From positions 1 through 64,000 of the IMG/VR virus record IMGVR_UViG_3300025379_000003: a DNA stretch of 64,000 nucleotides; one strand, 5' to 3'. A program made the position numbers and the translations under genes. Source of the stretch: a virus. The notes under the pieces were generated by a model. That model ran no database searches. It was given only the letters and a program-made list of their open reading frames with translations, and had not been told where the DNA came from. Positions 48,043 through 55,815 of this stretch are shown here, in pieces (the stretch's first letter is position 1; each line of letters starts with the position of its first letter).

Positions 48043-48675
48043 TTAACCACCTATGGCTAGAGTACGTGCTGTACGTCCAATATTTACGCCTAGACCAGTT
48101 ACGTTTCCTGCTCCATCAACTTGTGTAGCATTATCGTAACAAATTGTCATAGCAATATCTAATGGATCATTGTTTGTGTAATCCCCACCTTGGTATGTAA
48201 CAGTTTTAATCCAGCATCCGTCCAATTGGAATGTTTCCAATACATTTGGAGTAAAGCTACCGTTACCACCATCTAATATTTCAATTAGTGTGGCAAACTT
48301 GTAGTCAATACCTGAAGCTGCACTGGCTTGTTCAAAGAAATCAAATTGTTTTTGCATTTGTTCAGCAACTTTTTTACTAACAGCATTAGTAACATCATCA
48401 CGAACATTTAGTTTAATATCAGCAAAACTATGACGTCCTGCTAATTTTACTGTGCTGTTATAAACAGCCACTTTAATTTCTTCAAAACTAACTTCTGGAC
48501 GAGTCACGTTCATGACTTGTTTGGTTAATTCTGTTGTAGGATTACCAGCCACGCCAAAGCCATTTAAAGTAACGCGAAAACGATACCTTAGTTTTGGCAT
48601 CAACAAACCTTGGGAACTTGATCCCGCGTTGTTTGCTAACGGTACTGAAAAATTACTTAAACTTGAAACTGGCAT
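48043..48675 (-). CDS. 19: Tail tube protein, T4 gp19-like
   Basis: 210 residues. LRYRFRVTLNGFGVAGNPTT, VMNVTRPEVSFEEIKVAVYN and STVKLAGRHSFADIKLNVRD are the gp19 tube core; WIKTVTYQGGDYTNNDPLDI the C-terminal part. Has a classical AAGGAGC ribosome site and lies directly after gp18. Forms the stacked hexameric tube. Confidence 0.92.
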   Translation of the reverse strand: MPVSSLSNFSVPLANNAGSSSQGLLMPKLRYRFRVTLNGFGVAGNPTTELTKQVMNVTRPEVSFEEIKVAVYNSTVKLAGRHSFADIKLNVRDDVTNAVSKKVAEQMQKQFDFFEQASAASGIDYKFATLIEILDGGNGSFTPNVLETFQLDGCWIKTVTYQGGDYTNNDPLDIAMTICYDNATQVDGAGNVTGLGVNIGRTARTLAIGG

Positions 48676-48697
48676 GTTAAATGCTCCTTATTCTTAA

Positions 48698-51600
48698 TTA
48701 TTTGCTTCCAGAGCCAGGAAATCCTGCCCCAAGGTTACCAGCCGCAATCGCACCAGTGTTAAGGATACGTAGCGGTATGTAAATGAATTCAACTGCTTTA
48801 ACTGGTTCAATAGCAATGTCTACATGCAATTCATTTCTATCAATAGTAGCAGGTGTGTTGTTACTTGTATCACATACTACAATGAAGTCATTCAAAGCAC
48901 GTTGACCAACCAATTCTAATAGCAAACTTTCAACAGCATTTTTAACTTCACCACGTGTTTGATTGTCATTTGGCTCAAACAAATATGGTTTAGATAATAT
49001 GCTTAACTGTCTACGTAGGTAACCTACTAAGCGAGCTACGTTGATACGATCTAATGCGCTAGAAACCTTTGAACGTGTGTATTGACCCATGTTAACAATG
49101 CCAGCACCTTTTAGTGTTGCGATTGGATTAACTTTAACACTGGCCATTATATCACGTAGGCTTTCATATAGGCTTACTGTTTGGAATTCGCCTGTAGTAC
49201 TATCAATGTAGCCTACTGAAGTAGCATTGATAATTCCACCGCGATTTAAACCAGCTGGAGCAAACCACTCATAGCTTACGGCATCACTGTTAACGATTGT
49301 GCTTAACATCATGTGACTTGGCGGAACAACAATTTTGTTACCAGTATTGTCATTGGTCAACCCACTTGGATAGAAGAATGCCAAATAGTCATCATATGTT
49401 ACCGCACCTTGATCACCGTTATCTGCGGCAAGTGCAGCGTTGCTACCCCAGTTATTCAATGAGTTAGAATCTGCCGGTAAACGGAATGGTGTATCACCAA
49501 TGACAAATGCTGTGTTACCAACATCTGTATTATAGTTAACTAGGTTTTGTACTACTTCAGGATATCCTGGGCAGGCAATCAAGTTAAATGTCAATGTTTC
49601 AGTATCACGGATTGCTGTGTTTGTATCAATTGTTGCTTTTAGTGATTCAACAATAATACTGCGTTGTGCTAAACGACCAAATTGGCCTTGACCAAGCGCA
49701 TTATTAGGGCTAACAGAAACCCAACGATCACCCACATCACCTTCAACTCCGGTGATATAGTTCATCATGTATTTCTTAACATTGTTACCACTCCAACGTA
49801 GGTTATACAAACGTGTACCCTTTGGATATAGTAATGGACTTACACAGTCGCTATCAACATAGTTGCTGTTTAATAGTGCTGAAATTGTAGCTGGTTGATA
49901 ATTAGTATCAACTCCTGATGTCCAGCGAGCATCTGCGTAAACCCAACCATTTGGGGTATGATGGTCGGTGGTATCTTGTAATACCCAGCCACCAGTTACG
50001 CTGTTGTAAACATAAATTACTTGACCATAATTGTCAATGACTGCTGTACTGATCCAAATATCACCAGTTACCAATGCGTTACCATTGCTCTGTGTTGTTG
50101 GAGCTAGTGCTGACACAATTGGACCGTTTGGATCTGTACTTGGGAAAGCGTTTAAATAACCAACCCAAGCACTGCCGTTGTTGTATAGAATATCAACTGA
50201 ACTGATACTGCTGTCAAACCATAGTGTACCATCTGCTGGAGCAGTACTTGGTGCTACAGCGGATGCTTCGTAAACCAATGGAGCCCAGTTACTGGCAATA
50301 AATGTATAAGGAGGATTTCCTGATACTGTGGTTAAATCAGCCATAGGAGCTGTGTACAAATTAGGAGTTCCAGTAGCTGTCATTGTTGCTGAATCGTAGC
50401 TGTAAGCACTAAATCCAACATCGGCCAACGGAGTACCTGCGTAGTCATACAATTCAAAATCACCACCCAATGCGTGGGTAATAGTTAATTTGTTTGTAAG
50501 TGTATTGTAACTAGCACTGACATTAGTCATACCAGATACGTTAATTGCTGTAGCAATGTTAGCCGCCAATGTGTTTACAAAATCTGACGGAACAGTGATA
50601 GTTGCTGTATTGGCCCACTGTGCTGAACCTTGTAATGTTTCTCTGATAACAAAAGTTTTGTTAGTTAATGTGCTCTTGAAGGTAGTTGCTGGACTAACAA
50701 TAGAAGTTGGACCATTACTTGTGTATCTCTTAACTTTGAATTCAGCAACCGCTGTTGTAGCAGTTGTTATTCCATAATGATCAGGATCAGTTTCAACATA
50801 GGTTGTACCTACAGCGATGTTTGATCCGCCACCGGCAAAATCATAATTATATAGAGCTTGTAGGTTGCTGTTGTATAATGGGGCTGTTACACTAGTCCAA
50901 CTAGATGTAGCACCATTGTAATATTTTACCACCCAATTTGCGCCCATACCAGGAGTAGTTGTTTTAATCCATACACTACCAGTATCTGCGCTTGATCCAG
51001 TTGATGTGGTAAAATCTGGGTAACTTGTGTGTGGTCCAATTACTAATTGTTTTCCACCATCAAAACCATATTCTACTTCTACCCAAGCATTGCTGTTTGC
51101 TGATGTCTTGTAATATAAAGCATCAGGAGTCATTGTTGCGCCGTTGTCTGATGTAACAATCATAGCATAGTCGCCTGGTTTGCCAAAACTATCAGCTGGA
51201 AGACCTGCTACTGTAGTAGTTGCGTCAAAATTATCATTGTCAATGATTAATGGAGTTATTACACTAAAACTCTGTGTTGAACTACTCCATTGGTTAATAC
51301 CAAATGAGCTAGTTACTGGATTCACCCAGTAAGTGCCTGCTACTGGCGTACCTTCTGGAGCAGTAGTTGTAGGAACAAGTTGTCCTAGGTCAATATCAGC
51401 ACGAACAACATAGGCTTTTGAACTAATACCTAATAAGCTGTATGCCGCTTGTAATCCATATTCGTTTAATTCGTCGCCGTTAATAGGATTGCTTGACGCA
51501 TCTGTGTAAAAACGCGGTGTACCAAATGTATCGGTTAAGTTGCGTTGACTTGATAGCACATACACGTTACCAGCATTGGAACTTAAAGTACCCTGTGCTG

Positions 51601-51739
51601 TGCCTGTTGCGCTGGCGTTTTGTTTGTTCGCCGCGGTAGCAACGAAAATAACTGGAGTGCTGCCAGGGGCTGCCGGTGTGTAGAAACTCTCGTCTACTAC
51701 CGTTACGCTTACGCCTGGGGAACCTAATACTGTAGCCAT
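48698..51739 (-). CDS. 18: Tail sheath protein, T4 gp18-like, with large insertions
   Basis: 1013 residues against 659 in T4. The first 120 residues (MATVLGSPGVSVTVVDESFY; YVLSSQRNLTDTFGTPRFYT) and the last 350 (RSIIVESLKATIDTNTAIRD; MASVKVNPIATLKGAGIVNM; DRINVARLVGYLRRQLSILS) are canonical sheath. Between about 125 and 620 lies a long Ser/Thr/Gly-rich insertion with repeated short beta modules (TPVAGTYWVNPVTS, GTLWFDSSISSVDILYNNGS). It has a leader with AAGGAGAT and a TAAATA upstream. Confidence 0.94.
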   Translation of the reverse strand: MATVLGSPGVSVTVVDESFYTPAAPGSTPVIFVATAANKQNASATGTAQGTLSSNAGNVYVLSSQRNLTDTFGTPRFYTDASSNPINGDELNEYGLQAAYSLLGISSKAYVVRADIDLGQLVPTTTAPEGTPVAGTYWVNPVTSSFGINQWSSSTQSFSVITPLIIDNDNFDATTTVAGLPADSFGKPGDYAMIVTSDNGATMTPDALYYKTSANSNAWVEVEYGFDGGKQLVIGPHTSYPDFTTSTGSSADTGSVWIKTTTPGMGANWVVKYYNGATSSWTSVTAPLYNSNLQALYNYDFAGGGSNIAVGTTYVETDPDHYGITTATTAVAEFKVKRYTSNGPTSIVSPATTFKSTLTNKTFVIRETLQGSAQWANTATITVPSDFVNTLAANIATAINVSGMTNVSASYNTLTNKLTITHALGGDFELYDYAGTPLADVGFSAYSYDSATMTATGTPNLYTAPMADLTTVSGNPPYTFIASNWAPLVYEASAVAPSTAPADGTLWFDSSISSVDILYNNGSAWVGYLNAFPSTDPNGPIVSALAPTTQSNGNALVTGDIWISTAVIDNYGQVIYVYNSVTGGWVLQDTTDHHTPNGWVYADARWTSGVDTNYQPATISALLNSNYVDSDCVSPLLYPKGTRLYNLRWSGNNVKKYMMNYITGVEGDVGDRWVSVSPNNALGQGQFGRLAQRSIIVESLKATIDTNTAIRDTETLTFNLIACPGYPEVVQNLVNYNTDVGNTAFVIGDTPFRLPADSNSLNNWGSNAALAADNGDQGAVTYDDYLAFFYPSGLTNDNTGNKIVVPPSHMMLSTIVNSDAVSYEWFAPAGLNRGGIINATSVGYIDSTTGEFQTVSLYESLRDIMASVKVNPIATLKGAGIVNMGQYTRSKVSSALDRINVARLVGYLRRQLSILSKPYLFEPNDNQTRGEVKNAVESLLLELVGQRALNDFIVVCDTSNNTPATIDRNELHVDIAIEPVKAVEFIYIPLRILNTGAIAAGNLGAGFPGSGSK

Positions 51740-51772
51740 GTTTTAAATCTCCTTAATTGGATTACTTTGTTT

Positions 51773-51778
51773 TATTTA
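51773..51778 (-). promoter_or_regulatory. Late promoter motif upstream of gp18
   Basis: TAAATA on the minus strand about 33 bases before the gp18 ATG, followed by a leader with AAGGAGAT: a normal leadered late gene. Confidence 0.62.
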
Positions 51779-51803
51779 GCTGTATATTAGAAAAAAACCA
51801 GGG

Positions 51804-51809
51804 TAAATA
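51804..51809 (+). promoter_or_regulatory. Late promoter motif before HNH gene
   Basis: TAAATA on the plus strand about 30 bases before the ATG at 51840. Confidence 0.5.
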
Positions 51810-51839
51810 CCATGACAAAAGGGCACGAAAAGGGCGGGT

Positions 51840-52175
51840 ATGAGAAATTTATGTAAGATATGTCGACAAAGACCAGTAGCAGTCAACTACTATAAAGAAG
51901 GAAGACCTTATTATAGGTCTAAGTGTGATCACTGTAGCCGAAGCCGTGAACAAGGAAACCCGTTATGGGCTCTAGCAGGCTATAAAAAGAAGAATGCCTG
52001 TGATAAATGTGGATTCAGTAGCAAACATATGGAACAGTTTGATGTGTTCCATATTGATGGAAATTTAATGAACAACAGCGTCTTGAATCTTAAGACGGTG
52101 TGTGCCAATTGTCAACGAGTCCTACATAAAGAGGGCGTTCGCTGGCGTCAAGGGGCTCTAACTCCGGACTTTTAA
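51840..52175 (+). CDS. HNH endonuclease-like zinc protein
   Basis: 111 residues with four Cys pairs (C5xxC8, C29xxC32, C54xxC57, C88xxC91). FDVFHIDGNLMNNSVLNLKT ahead of VCANCQ is the HNH beta-beta-alpha metal finger. A stand-alone phage HNH, possibly a homing enzyme; lies beside gp18 on the opposite strand and overlaps the dNMP-kinase gene antisense by 86 bases. Confidence 0.8.
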   Translation: MRNLCKICRQRPVAVNYYKEGRPYYRSKCDHCSRSREQGNPLWALAGYKKKNACDKCGFSSKHMEQFDVFHIDGNLMNNSVLNLKTVCANCQRVLHKEGVRWRQGALTPDF

Positions 52176-52797
52176 TCAATGATCTAACCTGAGCATATAA
52201 ATTGTCTATACTGCTGTCATTTTCTAAAACATGATCAAATTTGGTACCTACCCAAGCAGTCTCTGACGCATGTATGCCCAACTGTCTCATTCGATTTGAA
52301 GCAAGTGCCCAATTTATACAGTGATCTCCGGCATTCATGTCTGCGGCATCTCGATACCAGTCAGGCTCTGGGCCACGCTTTACCCGAATAACAATACCGC
52401 CCGCATCACGGATTGATTTAATTTCGTTAGGGAATCGACAATCACTGATAACAACATCGTCCTTACTGTTGCGTAGTTTGTTTTCCAGAGCAGAAATCCA
52501 AATATCATCATGAAAACCATTGCGACAAACTTCTGTGCCCCAATATTGTAATACCCAACGTGGGGTTAGGTGTGGCATGTCTAACCGTTCAGCCCACCAA
52601 GTGTCCACTTGTTCTCGCCATTCACGGGCAGAATTAGTTCGACCTTCTAACATAGTTCGATCCCAACCAAACACTTGTGCTACTGCGTCCTTTAAACTAC
52701 CGGCAAAACTTTCTCTTCGAAAACCATGAAAATTTGTCAAATAGTCAGCAATAGTATCTTTACCTGACCCAATAAAACCACACACACCAATGATCAT
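52090..52797 (-). CDS. 1: Deoxynucleoside monophosphate kinase, T4 gp1-like
   Basis: 235 residues. Walker A GFIGSGKDT (7-15), FHGFRRESFAGSLKDAVAQV, EWREQVDTWWAE and VVISDCRFPNEIKSIRDAGG follow gp1 dNMP kinase. It phosphorylates dNMPs for phage DNA synthesis. Its 3' end overlaps the HNH gene on the other strand. Confidence 0.85.
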   Translation of the reverse strand: MIIGVCGFIGSGKDTIADYLTNFHGFRRESFAGSLKDAVAQVFGWDRTMLEGRTNSAREWREQVDTWWAERLDMPHLTPRWVLQYWGTEVCRNGFHDDIWISALENKLRNSKDDVVISDCRFPNEIKSIRDAGGIVIRVKRGPEPDWYRDAADMNAGDHCINWALASNRMRQLGIHASETAWVGTKFDHVLENDSSIDNLYAQVRSLIKSPELEPLDASERPLYVGLVDNWHTPS

Positions 52798-52847
52798 ATA
52801 GTATCCCCCAGTTAATAATTTATTTTATTACAGAAATGTTAAACCAG

Positions 52848-53588
52848 TCAAGGATTTTTTTTCAGTAAATTTTCCAGGAAACAATAATCATCGTGATGAT
52901 CGGTTTCAGTATCTACAATGAACTGTGTTGACGGATCTGTTAATTTGATCCAGTGTTCGTAATAATATCTGCCAGAATCGTTACCTGCTAGTGGATCTGG
53001 TAGTGTGCGTATATGACTTGCCTTGGACCACCAAAAATTACCGCTAACTGTATTATTTTCATCAGAGCGCAGATCCTTAATTCCCACAAGATCACAATTT
53101 TCTAACATTTTGATACAAGTGGGCCACTCAGTTACACAGTAGTGATTTAATATTTCTCGCCAGCAGGCCACTTGTGGAGTAGCACTGACCACACCCTTGG
53201 TATGTAGGTATAATACATCAAAATCATCTGTTTGAGATTTAAGCCATAGTAGATGGAGCGTCTGCCCTTCGAATATATTGACTTCACCGGTATCTCTAAA
53301 GTCAATAATTTCAACCCACGGATATCGAACACTGACGTATTCTCGTAGTTTTGAAATAAATGTCACCGCTGAAGATTTATTGCGGTTCAATCTAAATGGA
53401 ATGCCAGTACCAGGAGAAATTTCTCCATAATGCTGTGGCATGGTCACCGCCATACTGACCTTACGGGCTATGGTGTGTAATTTGCTTTGCTGGATTAGCT
53501 GTAGTTGCTGATCAATCCACCAATTCCACATGGTGTATCTAGTATCAGCGGGAATAAAAACATGGTAAAATAGTTCAATAGGTTTCAT
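52848..53588 (-). CDS. Putative glycosyltransferase-like protein
   Basis: 246 residues. FDVLYLHTKGVVSATPQVAC followed by WREILNHYCVTEWPTCIKML, then VSGNFWWSKASHIRTLP, is a pattern I know from glycosyltransferase-like proteins of large viruses and bacteria (a DxD-like step is not obvious). Substrate unknown. Lies between gp1 and gp13. Confidence 0.66.
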   Translation of the reverse strand: MKPIELFYHVFIPADTRYTMWNWWIDQQLQLIQQSKLHTIARKVSMAVTMPQHYGEISPGTGIPFRLNRNKSSAVTFISKLREYVSVRYPWVEIIDFRDTGEVNIFEGQTLHLLWLKSQTDDFDVLYLHTKGVVSATPQVACWREILNHYCVTEWPTCIKMLENCDLVGIKDLRSDENNTVSGNFWWSKASHIRTLPDPLAGNDSGRYYYEHWIKLTDPSTQFIVDTETDHHDDYCFLENLLKKNP

Positions 53589-53603
53589 TGAACTAGTATA
53601 GCA

Positions 53604-54362
53604 TTAGCCGGTTACCCATGTCAACGGTGTTCCGCCTTCTTTGTAGTTAATTAGATCTTGCTCTAAAACTTCTAATTCAGCTTTGCCTTCATTTTTAAGA
53701 GCAGTGCCGTTTAGTTGAATACCGCCTTGTGGACTGGCAATAGTGGCAAATTTTTCACGAGCCTCGCCTAATATAATTTTAGAACTGGCCAGGGCAAAGT
53801 CCTTGATCCATTGTCCAGCAAAATTATCCGCTAAAATGTCAAAATCTGGACGATAGTTGTACATCCAAACCAGTACTTCTTCTTCAGACTGCGGACGTTG
53901 CATAATAGTCAATACTTTATTGGTCCTATTGTAGGTAAAATTGATATCACTACCAAACATTTTACCAACTTGTTTTTGGTAACTAGCAAATGCGTAATAA
54001 GTAGCCAAGCCGCCCATGTTGGTTGATGCCAATAGATAGGTGTTGGAATAGGCCAAGTTAAAGGGCTCGAACAAACTGCCGCCATCGCCACCACCGCTTC
54101 TACTACCAATACTACGTCTAAATAGCTGTCGAATTTCTGTTACTTCTTTGGGCATGGTGTAATCATTCTGATTAACCTGTAGCGTTAGGAATCCAAAACT
54201 TTCTTCTTGAGCATTACTGCTTCTCTGACGATATTTGGCAAGAGCTCGATCTATAGCAACATTATAGTGCTTGGGATCCAGTTCTACATCAACCATCCCA
54301 TCACCTAGGAAAGTCTTAATGTAATCTATAACTTGTTGGCGGGCGTTTTCATTTTCGTTCAT
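53604..54362 (-). CDS. 13: Neck protein, T4 gp13-like
   Basis: 252 residues from the ATG at 54362, which stands five bases after TAAATA; an upstream ATG at 54389 would put the promoter inside the gene. RQQVIDYIKTFLGDGMVDVE then LDPKHYNVAIDRALAKYRQR, and VWMYNYRPDFDILADNFAGQ are gp13 features. It joins head and tail with gp14, whose gene lies on the other strand here. Confidence 0.9.
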   Translation of the reverse strand: MNENENARQQVIDYIKTFLGDGMVDVELDPKHYNVAIDRALAKYRQRSSNAQEESFGFLTLQVNQNDYTMPKEVTEIRQLFRRSIGSRSGGGDGGSLFEPFNLAYSNTYLLASTNMGGLATYYAFASYQKQVGKMFGSDINFTYNRTNKVLTIMQRPQSEEEVLVWMYNYRPDFDILADNFAGQWIKDFALASSKIILGEAREKFATIASPQGGIQLNGTALKNEGKAELEVLEQDLINYKEGGTPLTWVTG

Positions 54363-54367
54363 GATAA

Positions 54368-54373
54368 TATTTA
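54368..54373 (-). promoter_or_regulatory. Late promoter motif TAAATA, five bases before gp13
   Basis: TAAATA, TTATC, then the ATG at 54362 on the minus strand. Confidence 0.7.
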
Positions 54374-54388
54374 GCCGTGTGCTAGCCA

Positions 54389-54394
54389 TAAATA
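54389..54394 (+). promoter_or_regulatory. Late promoter motif TAAATA for the plus-strand tail genes
   Basis: TAAATA, seven bases before the ATG at 54402; transcripts from here would include the endonuclease remnant and gp14. Confidence 0.6.
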
Positions 54395-54401
54395 CATTAC
54401 T

Positions 54402-54557
54402 ATGCCAATACTAAATTCATTTTTGACCAACAAGTACACTCGCTGGTATTATGCAATTGTTGCCAACGCACAGAGCAGAATAACCAGCGATTACACAGAA
54501 AAACATCATATTGATAATTGCAAGGTTGTCAAAGGAGAATTAAAATTCCTCGTCTAA
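54402..54557 (+). pseudogene. Truncated homing-endonuclease N-terminus
   Basis: 51 codons: NKYTRWYYAIVANAQSR and SDYTEKHHI match the opening of phage HNH homing endonucleases (typically NKYTxWYYxI... YTEKHHIIPKSLGG). Directly after KHHI the sequence departs (DNCKVVKGELKFLV) and stops inside gp14. The catalytic domain is missing, so this is a deletion remnant whose 3' end runs into the gp14 start region. Confidence 0.72.
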
Positions 54558-55762
54558 GTTTATACAAACCCGAAAAGGGCAATGATTTTAGATTCCTTGA
54601 TAGAATTATCAATGAAGAATTCCAAGTTGGTGGGACTGATGTATTTGTTCACAAATATCTAGGACCTGTAAATCCAGCAGAGGGGACTGCTACCCCGGCA
54701 GTTCCAGATACTAGTGCTAATCCTATTCCTGAATTAAGTATCCAAGATGTGCTTTTAATGGAAAATAGAGATAGAAACTATGCTCCTGACATTTATGTTA
54801 TCCGTGGAATCTATACCATGCAGGATTTGGATTTTAATCTAAGTCAGTTTGGTATGTTTTTAAGTAACGATAATATTTTTATCATGTTTCACCTACGCGG
54901 CACTGTAGATGCGCTGTCTAGAAAAATTATGCCTGGCGATGTCATTGAATTACCTCACTTAAAAGACGAGTATGGACTAGACGAATCGTTGGTGGCCTTA
55001 AAAAGATTTTATGTTGTTCAAGACGTTACTCGTCCAGCGGCTGGATATAGCCCTACATGGTACCCGCACTTACTACGTGCTAAATGTGTACCTCTAGTAG
55101 ATAGTCAAGAATACAAACAAATCTTTGATCAAGATGCTGGTAATGGAGACGGCAGCACATTGCGAGACCTACTGAGTACATATCAACAAAGTGTTGATAT
55201 TAATAATCAAATTATCGCCCAAGCAACACTGGATGCGCCACAAAGTGGATTTGACACTACCCCTTTGTACATCGTACCTCTTACAGATGCTGGGCTATTA
55301 GACGTTGCCGACGCATCAACAATGGATCAAGATGCTAGTATTGAACAACCTGCCTATGATGCCAGTATTGTGCTACATAGTCCCAGCAAGATTGAATATG
55401 TTTCTTATCCCAACGGAGGTGGTACTCAACCTCCTGATGGCGCACCATTTAGCGCTGGTATTGAATTTCCAGGCGGAGCAGTGGTAGGTCAATTCTTTTT
55501 AAGAACAGACTATTTGCCAAATGTACTTTATAGATTTGATGGTAAACATTGGATACAATGGCAAAAAGATGTTAGAATGACCATGAATAATTTCAGTAGC
55601 AGTGATGTTGCGCCAGGTACAGTGTTTGCTGGACAACAAGTTAGACTAACAGAAAAAACTGGATTCATTAATAATACTGCTACTATAACACTGAATGATG
55701 GATTAACATATCCACAACGTCAACCATTGAGTAAAGTATTAAAACCTAAAGCGGATCTCTAA
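54545..55762 (+). CDS. 14: Neck protein gp14-like, apparent AUU start
   Basis: 405 residues if begun at ATT 54545. PRLSLYKPEKGNDFRFLDRI then INEEFQVGGTDVFVHKYLGP, FLENRD-type motif (LMENRDRNYAPDIYVIRGIY) and TMQDLDFNLSQFGMFLSNDN are gp14 neck protein. No ATG or GTG precedes this; the only earlier possible start is a TTG at 54518 without ribosome site. AAAGGAG lies seven bases before ATT. A -1 slip from the remnant frame (A AAA after an SD) is an alternative. Confidence 0.86.
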   Translation: MPRLSLYKPEKGNDFRFLDRIINEEFQVGGTDVFVHKYLGPVNPAEGTATPAVPDTSANPIPELSIQDVLLMENRDRNYAPDIYVIRGIYTMQDLDFNLSQFGMFLSNDNIFIMFHLRGTVDALSRKIMPGDVIELPHLKDEYGLDESLVALKRFYVVQDVTRPAAGYSPTWYPHLLRAKCVPLVDSQEYKQIFDQDAGNGDGSTLRDLLSTYQQSVDINNQIIAQATLDAPQSGFDTTPLYIVPLTDAGLLDVADASTMDQDASIEQPAYDASIVLHSPSKIEYVSYPNGGGTQPPDGAPFSAGIEFPGGAVVGQFFLRTDYLPNVLYRFDGKHWIQWQKDVRMTMNNFSSSDVAPGTVFAGQQVRLTEKTGFINNTATITLNDGLTYPQRQPLSKVLKPKADL

Positions 55763-55815
55763 AAATATGTATATCTATAAATTTAAAGGAGGCTACGGCT
55801 TAACGCCGTTGTAAT

